Source: Fagopyrum homotropicum
Lineage: Eukaryota > Streptophyta > Magnoliopsida > Caryophyllales > Polygonaceae
Direction of reading: 5' to 3'
NCBI GenBank assembly: GCA_033239125.1
Contig: BSWB01000005.1
Coordinates: 16,669,447-16,733,446, forward strand
DNA length: 64,000 nt
The notes beneath the pieces were generated by a model that worked only from the letters and a program-made list of their open reading frames with translations, was not told where the DNA came from and ran no database searches. Position 1 is the stretch's first letter. The number at the start of each line of letters is the position of its first letter. Shown here one piece after another: positions 17,175 through 28,529 of the stretch. Position numbers and translations under genes: made by a program.

Positions 17175-18262
17175 CCCAAAGTCGAGCCTTGACGACTTTT
17201 GTGTAAACTAAGAATGTTGGGTACTTTTTATAAAACCTTACTAAATTTTTCTATGAGAACTCGATTGTGGACTTAGGTCCTAGAGGAGAATATTAGAACT
17301 AAATGGTAGACTTTTTCGGAATTTTCGGCACTAAGGGTAAAATGGTCTTTTACCGTAAGAGAGCTTTTTCCGTAATTCCTTCGCATAAGGTTGGACATCT
17401 GGAAGTGATTTTGATCCACTTGCCTTAATTGACAGGCGTTTGAGTTACCACGGGTTCTGACCGAGTTGAGATTTGAGAAAGCGATTTTGATCAAGGTAAG
17501 TCCATGCGACTTACTTAGCCGGTTTCTGGATATTAGATGAATGATAATGGTGGTGTGTGCGATGTGTGTTTATAATAACAACTTGTTAGGACAACCGTTG
17601 TTGTTAAGTGTTAAGGCCCAAGTGTATGTATAACGGGCCGTGACATCACTGCCCAGCTCTGCCAAGAGACTGGGAGGTTCTCTATACCCAGACCATACAG
17701 GTACACGGTGAGATGCATCGGATCCACTCCTGATGGGTACACGGGGGCGGAGGCGAGGTTTGGGAATCCCTCGTGTCACAAAATAAGTATCATTAGAGTG
17801 AATGACTTAAATGAAGATAATAAATGGATTGTTTGAAAGCATGATGAGTGTTTCTTATTTTATGTGTGTGTGTGTGTGCTATTATTATTCTTCTAATGTT
17901 TAGATAACTAGCTAATGGTTGTTTTCTTGTGGTTTTAGTTTTACAGCAGGTTAGAACAGCAGCTGAGTGATCCGGAAGTAGTGGTCAGCCGGGTCTCCGT
18001 ACTCCTTAGAGTGGGGGTTTGGGTTGTTGCTTGGTTGTCTTTTCCTTTTGTTAAGACAGTTAGTCTTTTTCGTTGTTAAGTACGATAGGCTGTTAGACTT
18101 TGTTGCATTCATCCTTTTACAAATGTATTTTTATGAATTTCGGTTTGTCTTATTTGTGTCTTGTTGCAAGGTCCTAGTAATATTGTTGTCAAACTGAGGT
18201 CGGGACCCATTGTGAGGTCCTAACCAGTAACGCTCCGAGTTCTGAGAATTCGGGGTATTACA

Positions 18263-21200
18263 ACATGGTATCAGAGCTCTAGGTTGGCAACAATGGCACT
18301 TGAAATCTTCTGAAAGACCGAATAAGTTTTAAGCAGAACCCGAAAAGGGGTCTGAGTTTTAAAAGGAGAATTTTGGTTTTTAAATGCATGCATAGTCTGG
18401 TTGGGAATAGAAAAGTACGGCTGACCACCACTACTACCGCGGATCTCAGTTTGCTTAGTATGGACTTTAGGTTTTACTGTAGTTGAACTTTTAGCTTGTT
18501 TATAAAGATATGTTATATAGATAAGTATATGCAGAAGATTAGTAGAAATTTATAGTTACATTATGCCTTAATGGAGATAACAAGAATGAGATCCTCATTC
18601 AGATGACACACCTAAGTATGCTGAGCTTATGAGCATTAAGTTAGGCGAACATCCGATCAATCCATGGCATTCGTTGAGGAACATGGAGACGGAAGAGTGA
18701 AGACTACAAGATAATACCCACGAAAATGGCAAGCGGAACCTGAGTCAACTCAACTGGATCAAATGAAGGATATACAAGAGAGTAGTTCCAGAGAAGCAAG
18801 GGGTGATCGCCAACTAGGGAATTTGAGAACGACAACTTAGAGGCTCTTCCAAGTTGTGTAAAGTGACTTCACAAACAAAGAGGATGACGTTGAAAGTTGC
18901 CATAGACAAGAAAGTCAAAAAGGGAGATATAGTAGCGATCAAGAAAAGAGACATAAAATTTAAGCTCACTGACAGGCTAGGAAGTGAAAGTTGATGCTAA
19001 AAGCAAGTCGGAATATGACCACTCTCAACAATCTACTTGAGACCACAATCCAGATTGATAACCTAGACAGTCAAAAGTATGGAAATCAACACGAGATACA
19101 TTATCCATCCAAATAGGAAGAATTAAGGAGCTGCAACTTGGAAGCTTACGCATTGCCAGAAAGGGGAAGGAAGATCTCACCAACATGGAAGTGGAGTGAT
19201 CTCGTAGAACACACGAGAATTTTGACCTAGACCGTGATACAACAATAATCAACTTCTGTAAAGGCAGCAATACAAGCAACACCCAAGGAAGAAGAGTGTG
19301 TGAGAAGAGTATTGGTGAACTCGAGGGACCCCAATAACTTCTCATTCAAAAGGGATTTAAGCTAACAACACTACAAGTTCATAATAGAGAACCGCAAATA
19401 GATGATAACTCAGGTAAAAGAATCACGGAGATGTACCTACAAGCTACCCTAGAAGGATTGAAAAGTCTGTTGATGGAAGAAGAATGATACAACTGGACTC
19501 GTAAGAGTATAACGATCTTACAAAAGTGTAGATTGTAGGAGGAGATAAAGAAGGATAAACAGAGAGACTGGAGGAGATATATTTCACCAAGTATATCAAG
19601 CCTCAAAAGAGACAGAAGAAAAGTAAGTCTATGATGTTGTAGAAGGCCAACTACATCCTACTTGGGCAACTTATAAGTTACATGTGCGGGTTAATTAGTG
19701 ATGGTTAGTTAACCGATAAGAAGAATAACCACAGGGTTATAAAAGAATTTTATCGACATCTAGTGAATTTCTTTCGGAGATCCACGACGAAAATGGTGAA
19801 GTTGATACAAGTACTAGTAGCCTGGATGGTGACGTTAAATGAGTTCAATATGATAATTCTAATAAAGAAATTTAAGAGCAGCTCTTGACGGTCGGTAATG
19901 ACCCTTGAAGATAGAAATGGTGAAAAGGGAATTGTTGGGAGTAGTTACTTACTACTGACTACGAAAGATACATATCAGAGTTAGAATGAAGGGATCCCTG
20001 TAAGAAGAACTAGAAGATTAAGAGGAAGTAGATGATTGGAAACATGTCCTACGTCTTAGCATTTCACACAAGTAAGACTGATGGTGCTCCTTCGAGAAAA
20101 AGTAGGGTCAGACTGTCTAGATTGACAGGGAAAACCCTTGTGATTAAAGATGTGACATAGAATAATTGGAAATTCCGAGGCGGCACAAACATAAGGAGTA
20201 TGATGTAAAGTCTTGGTGAAATGTGCGGTCGAGTTGTGAGGTGATTGCAGATAGAATCTACAGGTCGACTAAAACAAAAATGAGAAGGAGTAAAAGTGAA
20301 AGACTAAAGGTTGTTATATGGATCCGGTATCACACCAATAAGATGGTTACCGAAAGGACTAAAGACAGTTATTTAAGGAGAAACGGAGGTACTCCATGGA
20401 AAATTCAGCTAGACTAATGACCTAAGAGTTGATGAAAGTAATAAGACCAACCAACGCAGTTGTAAAGTGTGTACGAGAAAAATCAAAGGGATTAAACTAT
20501 CTTACGGGGTGTATATATCAAAGAAGGTAAAGCGACATGAGTATACGGAAGACATAATAAATGCGATGCGAGAAATTTGATTGGTGGGAAAATCATATGC
20601 ACCTAATGTGTTGTATACAAATGGTACCATTGGATGTTTAATAACAATCATACCAACGGACTGATGGCACTATGATGGATTTAGTGTAAACCAAGTGTAT
20701 AACTTATCCAGTGAGCAGGAAAGTCATGTATCAAAATTGCGGGTTATGATAAATTTTAAATAAATTTTTGAGATGAAGGTGTCCTTAGGAAATCTATGCA
20801 AGAGTACAAAGCAACTGAAGTTCCAATACAGAATGGGTAGTAATGATCAACAAACAGTTAGAGACCGATGCAGAGAAGAAAAATGTATAAGACGAGTCAC
20901 CTAGTAGAAGAGTTCACAGGACAAGCTTGTAAGGCCAAAAAAAAATAAAAAAAAAATAAAAAAAAAATAAAAAAAAAATAAAATAAAATGTCGACCCGAA
21001 TATGAGGGTCTAAGGTGCATGGAAGGGATACCCACAATGGAGTGTAGATGCAAATGTAGACTTTACAAGTGTGGAGAGGTTTTAACCTCCTCAAAAATAT
21101 AGGAATTTGAAAGAAATCGCAATGTCGGTATCAAAGAGTTGAAGCCCTGTAGCGGAAACAACGGAGTATCATGAAGGCAATGTTGCCGGTAACACCAGCG

Positions 21201-22416
21201 AAGGAATGTATATATGAGAACGGCCTTGGTGGACTCGAAAGTCCAAGGTAACCCCAATTATCACGGGACCTAAGTCATCAAAAAAAAAAAAAACTGACGG
21301 TCCGTGCAAGGGGAACTGCAAGGGGATGATAACTAAAATCATCAAAACTACAAAGACACTTACCAGCTATCGTTGAAGACTTGGAATGACTATTTAGGTC
21401 AAGATGAATGACCCAATTGAGCTCGAGAAGTAGAGTTTAGCCTAAGGAAACAAAAGTGTGGAATAGAAAACGAATTAGTGGAGCATGAAAGGGTTAACCG
21501 GACAGATGATGCTCACCAAGAATTTAACGCCAGTATAGGTAGGAAAGGAGTAAGTCCGGGATATTGAGAATTCAAGTATAGACGGACTGACGTCAGCTGA
21601 GGACGTGTAAGTGTTGGTTGGAATTGACGAGTAGGTACCGTTAAGAAGAGACATTAGTGACTGCGGATTTAAGAGGTAACTTTACCGATGCCTTGGAAAA
21701 ATTCCCCAAATAGGCAACGACAACCCTTTGGGATGATCTAAAGATATGGAGAGAAACGGGTTAGAGACTGCTTACCGGTTGGTTAAGAACATACTACGAT
21801 GGAGTAAGAGAGTAAGGGTCTGTTTGAAGAGGATCTTGCCGTTATTGGAAGAGAAATTACATGCGAAGAGTTTGGTATATTATCATGACTAACGGAAGAC
21901 GTTTTAAGATTGATGGATGACAATAGAATGATCAGAGTAGCGCAGCGGAAGCATGGTGGGCCCATAACCCATAGAACATGAAACTCAATGTTATGTCCAC
22001 TGTGCCCTAAAGTTAAGGATTCGTAGATCGATATGTAAATGACTGCATGGAGTGTGCCTTGGGTTATATCAAGTTGAAAGCCTTACCAAAGGCATATAAT
22101 AATTCATTAACGGAGAGACGATCCGACTGAGTCATATTAGAAAGGCAAGACCAAACGAGTGGTCTTACATGCATAGAACATCATGCACTTAGTAAAGTGT
22201 CGAGATATGTGTAAGATCGTTATTATAGAAATTATAGTCGGGATTTTCTGAATGATTAAAATCAAGGGGATTCAGCGGAAAGGATCCAGTTCTTATTTAG
22301 CTAGAGTCATCAAAAGTGTTCAGAAGTAAGTTGAGGAATGTATTCTTCTAAGATCTAAAGTAGATTGAGAGGTTATTTATCAACCAACACTTCTACCCAG
22401 AGTTCACAAGTAATAG
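18263..22416 (+). other. Non-coding internal region of E2
   Basis: The primer site TGGTATCAGAGC is at 18266-18277. The rest has no frame longer than about 100 codons on either strand and no gag, protease or RT motif I can recognise, yet it is closely matched along its length by the interior of E4 (55188-58980). An A-rich minisatellite of (A)nTA units fills 20937-20988 and is absent at the matching place in E4 (about 57632). Confidence 0.7.
20937..20988 (+). repeat. A-rich minisatellite in E2
   Basis: Four or five units of 7-10 A followed by TA. The equivalent site in E4 has only about 12 bp (AAAAGAGATAAAA), so this is an expansion in E2. Confidence 0.8.
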
Positions 22417-22680
22417 TTAAGGGGATACATATTAGACCCGGGACATGTCATCAAATATGAGGATCTGATAGTTGAAGCCGACCACACTTTTGTAGTGTAC
22501 CCAGTAGCTGTCCTGGAACGCAGTACTAGACGTCTGCGGTCCAGGGAGATACCGATGTTGAGGATCCAGTGGTATAGAAGAGGAGCCGATGAGGCCACTT
22601 GGGAGATAGAGGGGAGTATTAGACGTAATTACCCCGAGTTCTTTGCGGGGTTAGCTGTTACTTCTGTACCGATGAGTTAA
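22417..22680 (+). pseudogene. Chromodomain-like C-terminal end of integrase (E2)
   Basis: An open stretch of 87 codons after a TAG at 22414. It reads GHVIKYEDLIVEADHTF, then PVAVLERSTRRLRSREIPML, then IQWYRRGADEATWE and a final YPEFF. This is the VLDRxxRxLRxKxIxxVxVxW...EATWE pattern of the chromodomain that ends the pol of plant chromoviruses (Tekay/Del group) and is thought to steer integration to particular chromatin. All upstream pol domains are missing or unrecognisable, so it is a remnant, though well preserved. The E4 counterpart (about 58935-59080) is more damaged. Confidence 0.8.
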
Positions 22681-22847
22681 TACTCAGATGATGTGTTGTG
22701 TGACTTTTCATGTTTTACTTGGGTTTGAGTGTTTGTGTTTTATATTATGTGTGTCTAAATATGAAGTTTGAGTAGTGCATGTTAGAAAATGGGACTTAAT
22801 AAAACCAAGTTATACAAAGAAAGTCGTTTGATTGGATACTTTATTCT

Positions 22848-22884
22848 AAGTTTCGGGACGAAACTTATTTTAAGAGGGCACTGA
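22848..22884 (+). other. PPT-proximal palindrome and polypurine tract (E2)
   Basis: AAGTTTCGGGACGAAACTT (22848-22866, 8-bp stem, GGA loop) is followed by the purine-rich TTAAGAGGGCACTGA that touches the 3' LTR. The same palindrome precedes the tract in E4, E5 and E6. Confidence 0.8.
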
Positions 22885-25467
22885 TGTAATAACCATAAAA
22901 TTTTAAACTCCGTTTAATATCGGATCAAACCGGATTCCGATCCGCCAATCTTAATTCCTTTAAAAAAAAAAAAAAAAAAAGAACATGATATTAAATTCTA
23001 TCATTTTATGTGACATTGATTCACATAAAATGATAGCTTGTAACCCGTAAAGAATCCTGTAAATAATCGCATACTTTTAACGGTTCCGAGCAATTAACGA
23101 GTATTTGTTTTTCAGCTCAGTTATTTATTTGAAGAGCAGGCCCAATTCGGGCCCAAAAGCTTTCAGCCGGCCCAAACACCCTATCTTAACCCTAATCCTC
23201 TTTTAATTATATTCTTTTTTTTTAACCTAATCTAATCAGCCCTAATCCTATTCTAAACGGAAAATCTTACGCTTCTACCTCCCGCATCCCTGTGAGATCG
23301 ACCCTAGCAGCAGTAACTCACTTGCGCCGAAATTGAACTGAAGACGCCGGACCTTGCCCCGTCTACGTCGGCCAGCGAAGAGAGCCGTCCATGGCCGGCC
23401 CACCACAGAGGAGCGGTGCTGTCGCTGCTGGAGTCGAACAGCAGGGAGCAGAGTTGGCCGCTGGAGTCGTGCATCAGCGAAGGGAGCCGCCCATTGCCGG
23501 TCCACCACAGAGGAGCAGTGCTGGCCGCTGGAGGCGTACACTAGGTGAGCCGCCATCTCTGCCTACCTTCTCCCTCCCTCTCTGTCCTCGGTTATCACCG
23601 GCCGGAAGCCTGATCGTGGTTTCACACAGCAGCAAAGCGGAAACGCCGGTGGGTGCTGCGGTGGTGCGGATCGACGCAACAGTGAAGATTCTCATTTGCT
23701 GCAGTAGGTGAGTCGTCCACCTCTTCCCCCTCTGCTTCCCTTCGGTTTTCCTGCGCTAACGGTAAGTCGGGTCTCAGCATGTGGGTGAGTCTTCTGTGTA
23801 ATCTTCTGTTAGTAAGGTAGTAGTGCAGTGGGGTTGTTTTATTGTTCCAAATCGTAACCAACATGAATCAACTTCAAAAGTTAGTAGTACAAATAGCAAT
23901 TAGGGAAGGGGTGTGTGTAATTGTCACTTTGGTTTGAACATAGGATGAGTGAGAATGAATTTAAATTGTCCAGGATAAGTAACAGTGACTGTTCCTTACC
24001 CAGATTTTTTTATCTAGGGCTCTTAAACTGTCAAGTTGGAGAGTAAATTTCGTTACCTTAAGATGAACATCCACCGTTGAATTTTTGATATGTTGTAGAT
24101 GGAATTATAGAGTTTATTGTGTAAAAATTTGGGAGAGAGTTAACGGTCGGATTAAGATCTACAAGGCCCCGAAGTAGGACAGTTGGACTGATTTTGCAAC
24201 AGAGGAAGAAAAATGACTAAGTGTAGAAATGTTAGTTTTACCCCAACTTTATAATTTTATGTAGGAGTGTTGGGTAAGAATGTGTGAAAGATCCTTGCCC
24301 TATGTTTAGTATGTATATCATAGAGGATCTAGGATTTTATCTCGGGATTTCATATCCTTATCCAAGCCGTGTATATAAACCCAAAGTCGAGCCTTGACGA
24401 CTTTTGTGTAAACTAAGAATGTTGGGTACTTTTTATAAAACCTTACTAAATTTTTCTATGAGAACTCGATTGTGGACTTAGGTCCTAGAGGAGAATATTA
24501 GAACTAAATGGTAGACTTTTTCGGAATTTTCGGCACTAAGGGTAAAATGGTCTTTTACCGTAAGAGAGCTTTTTCCGTAATTCCTTCGCATGAGGTTGGA
24601 CATCTGGAAGTGATTTTGATCCACTTGCCTTAATTGACAGGCGTTTGAGTTACCACGGGTTCTGACCGAGTTGAGATTTGAGAAAGCGATTTTGATCAAG
24701 GTAAGTCCATGCGACTTACTTAGCCGGTTTCTGGATGTTAGATGAATGATAATGGTGGTGTGTGCGATGTGTGTTTATAATAACAACTTGTTAGGACAAC
24801 CGTTGTTGTTAAGTGTTAAGGCCCAAGTGTATGTATAACGGGCCGTGACATCACTGCCCAGCTCTGCCAGGAGACTGGGAGGTTCTCTATACCCAGACCA
24901 TACAGGTACACGGTGAGATGCATCGGATCCACTCCTGATGGGTACACGGGGGCGGAGGCGAGGTTTGGGAATCCCTCGTGTCACAAAATAAGTATCATTA
25001 GAGTGAATGACTTAAATGAAGATAATAAATGGATTGTTTGAAAGCATGATGAGTGTTTCTTATTTTATGTGTGTGTGTGTGTGCTATTATTATTCTTCTA
25101 ATGTTTAGATAACTAGCTAATGGTTGTTTTCTTGTGGTTTTAGTTTTACAGCAGGTTAGAACAGCAGCTGAGTGATCCGAAAGTAGTGGTCAGCCGGGTC
25201 TCCGTACTCCTTAGAGTGGGGGTTTGGGTTGTTGCTTGGTTGTCTTTTCCTTTTGTTAAGACAGTTAGTCTTTTTCGTTGTTAAGTACGATAGGCTGTTA
25301 GACTTTGTTGCATTCATCCTTTTACAAATGTATTTTTATGAATTTCGGTTTGTCTTATTTGTGTCTTGTTGCAAGGTCCTAGTAATATTGTTGTCAAACT
25401 GAGGTCGGGACCCATTGTGAGGTCCTAACCAGTAACGCTCCGAGTTCTGAGAATTCGGGGTGTTACA
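22885..25467 (+). repeat. 3' LTR of E2
   Basis: Nearly identical to the 5' LTR; small differences include A-tract length and single bases. It ends GGTGTTACA where the 5' LTR ends GGTATTACA. Confidence 0.9.
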
Positions 25468-26336
25468 ATATATTTATTTCATGTCACATCTTTCGTTGAT
25501 ATATCAAGAAGTGCTATGACACATGATATGCTTATCATTTTAATTATTACTAAAAGTAGTTCTTTGTCATTTGAAATCAAGGACCTTTTTTATTTATAGT
25601 TATCATTTGAATCTACATCTATTGTTTATGTTGAGGTATATCGTCTCAACTAGTTATAATTGTAGCGTTTGTGCCCGTGATTATAAATTTGTAGTACCCA
25701 AAAACATCACAAGCAAAAGGTAGTATTATCTCGGATCTCACCCTAAATAGTTTGATTTTTATCGAACCGGTCTCAAACCGACTCAACATATTTTCTTTTA
25801 ACATCCTTAAGCCCTAATTTTATTTTTAGATTATTTCATTTGAGTAAATTTACCTTTATTGGATAAACATTTCATAGATAAGTTGTCATTATCCATTCAC
25901 CTTTTCACCATTAGTTGTTTTCTACAAAACATGTTAGTAATTTATAGAGGCTTTCATGTATGGAATCCCACACCACTTTTTGACTCTTATGTTAATGACA
26001 CACTAGTATTGCTATCATTCGAGAAGGTTATCAAGTATACATATACATTCAACTAAGTTGTGACTAGAAAGTATTGATCTAGATCCCCTCGGCAGCTGCC
26101 AAAAAATTAATTATTTAAATATCATACCATCTAAGTTGCATTTGCTAGTTTCCCAATAAGTGATTTGTAACCATGAATTTATCTTTATAAACTTGATACA
26201 AATATTTTACGACTACAAAAATCATATGTACAAATGAAATGTAATATAGTGAAAGAAATAAGTATAACTATACTTCAGATTTTTTAAGGTTCTGTTTTTT
26301 TAATAAATTTAAAATTCTCAACTGCTAAAAAGCGAT
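25468..26336 (+). repeat. Host tandem unit, copy 1, right part
   Basis: It begins with the second ATATA duplication, then runs as the downstream half of the unit, matched by 41640-41961 plus 61748-62288. A frame at 25859-26056 recurs at 61811-62008 but starts at TTG and has no recognisable domain, so it is not called. Nothing else coding is seen. Confidence 0.85.
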
Positions 26337-27405
26337 CCAATTATGGTTTATCATAAGGTTATATTTTTACATTTTGTTTTGTATTGTTAACTATTGGTCA
26401 TTACTAAAAATGAAGCTTCATATAAACTATAAAAAGCTTTATTGTGACGTTGTTCGTAAAACAAAACGACACTATCTTGTTATCCTTTGACCAATCTTTT
26501 CTGTTAGTCATCCAACCTATGTTATCCTTTGACTCGCTTAACCAACAAGATAATTTAGCATGTGAAAATCACCAAATTTGTTAGGATGATATAAGCACAT
26601 ATATAGATTTTTCAAAAAAAAAAAAGAATTGGTTGACAAAAAAGAGGAAGAAAAAAACGAAGAAATCATTATATAAAAAATTATTTATTGTGTAATTTTT
26701 TTTTTTATTTTCCTATGCATTGAAAAAAATAATTAAAAATAGAAACTTTTCAAATTAAACTTTTAATTTCCATTATTAATAGAGTACAATAATTTTAACT
26801 TAATTACTCTAAAAACGTTGTTATAAGGTAAAAGAGTAACAAATTTATTATTTCGAATCATCTCTTTTTCTACAATCTGAGAATTATTTTGTGGTATTTC
26901 TCAATTTATACAAAGGTTTGGAGTGTGTTGTGTGCAAAGCGGTAGCGGTAGAGGTTGAGGCAAGAATATCCTTTAAGGAAGAGGCAATGGTAAAGTCTAG
27001 TTTAAATACAAACGCTCTGTGAGAGTATCTAATAAAAAAAATAACGTTTAAGACAATAATAACTAAAAATACTTACAAAACACCCTTATGGCATTAAATT
27101 GCTAAACGTTATCTCTACTAATATTGTTTTAGTATTTTCAAACGTAGGTGTAATTATCATGGAAACAACATGTTTTTGATCCTCATAAGTATTAAATTGC
27201 TTGCCACTAATGTTCTTTGTATGTGTAGGTTATAAACATAATTTACCCTATTATTATCTGTATAAATTTCCTTTTATTATATTTAATACTAAAGTCATTA
27301 TGAGATTTCCTTGTTATATGTTTCAATTAAATATATTGTCACTAATAGTCTTGTTTTTTGTCATGGACTAAAGAGTTACAATATTATTTCGTAAATCGAA
27401 GCCAC
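26337..27405 (+). repeat. Host tandem unit, copy 2, distal upstream part
   Basis: It matches 14138-15206 and 62289-63346. It ends in GCCAC (27401-27405), the left target duplication of E3. It is now 13.7 kb from the gene it once preceded. Confidence 0.85.
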
Positions 27406-28529
27406 TGTAACACCTCAAATTCTCGGAACTCGGGGAGCTACTGGTTAGGACCTCACAATGGGTCCCGACCTTGGTTTAACAACAACATTACTTGGATCTT
27501 ACAACAAGGCACAAATGTATTTAAAGCACTTTCTAAAACATAATATTTTTAATGGTATAAACGTACACATGTGACAGCCTTACAAACATATATAAGATAC
27601 ATAACATGCATGACGTATGGAAGACTCCCCCGTCCCCATCTACTGAGTACGTGGACCCGGCTGACCATCCGTTCCGGATCTCTCTGCAACTGTCTATCTC
27701 TACAGATCTACAACACGGATAAACCGTTAGCTAACTATCCAAATATAAGCAAAATGATAACAGCACAAACACAAGCAGAAACAAAAATAAACAAACATCA
27801 TACTGGCACTCAACCCTTTATTATCTATTATTTAAGTGATTCACATTATTCAATTTAAGTTGTGGCACGAGAATTATTATTAGTTCTCACCTCCGTTCCT
27901 TATCCAACTGGTGTAGGTCTAGCTGACTTCCATTGGTAGCATCATTACAAACCACGTATGGACTAGTCCCGAAAGAAACCCCCAGCGCCCCGCGAGCTAC
28001 TGAGTAGAATGCCACCACCCGTTACTCTTAGGCCAAAATATAGGTCGGTAAATATATATCACAACCTATTTCTCTAACATTTCAATCACACACCACCATC
28101 ATCATTTATACTCATATTTAGAAGTCAGCTAAGTAAGTCCAAAGGACTTACTTGATATACAGCTCGACTCTTTGTAAACCACTCGTTCTGTAAACTGTAG
28201 CAACTCCGTTGCCTGTCAAAGGCGATAAGTGTATTAGCACACTCTCACGTAGTTACAAGTCTAAAACTTCTAAGATCGAATGATGTATTAAGACATAACT
28301 AGTTACAGTGTTAATTTAGGGTAAAATGACCATTTTACCCTTGGTCCCGAAATTCTCGAAAAATCTAGAATTCATGTCTAATCTCCTATTTGAGGTTCTA
28401 AATTTATTTTCTAACTCCTAAAATTTTATTTGGTTCCAAACTGACATTTTTTTCTATGTTTCTATTTTCCGGAAGAATTGTAAAGGTCTAACTTCGGTTC
28501 TAAATATAAAACTCTTAACAGCTTATAAT

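Larger units (their letters stand above)
15683..18262 (+). repeat. 5' LTR of E2
   Basis: It begins TGTAATAACC and ends GGTATTACA. In order it holds an A tract, the long palindrome (15793-15831), a GC-rich island (about 16070-16560), a TATA box (17167-17174), the GGTAAGTCC palindrome (17494-17519), a GT microsatellite (about 17862-17878) and the shared terminal block. Confidence 0.9.
15683..25467 (+). mobile_element. E2: complete chromovirus-derived LTR element, mostly non-coding
   Basis: The LTRs are 15683-18262 and 22885-25467 (2,580 and 2,583 bp, nearly identical by eye). The internal region is 4.6 kb, flanked by the 5-bp duplication ATATA (15678-15682 and 25468-25472); the empty site is seen at 41625-41650 and about 63815. 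The initiator-Met primer site and polypurine tract are in place. The only recognisable coding remnant is the chromodomain-like end of integrase (22417-22680). Young-looking LTRs with a decayed interior suggest mobilisation by another element's proteins. Confidence 0.9.

Noticed and set aside
18263..22416. Assigning gag or RT to the E2 interior
   Set aside because: No motif such as a YxDD box, CCHC knuckle or DSGA-type protease site could be found in any frame.
25859..26056. 65-codon frame conserved at 61811-62008
   Set aside because: Starts at TTG, no domain, and its conservation follows from the host tandem duplication; one residue difference (Val to Gly) is not evidence of selection.
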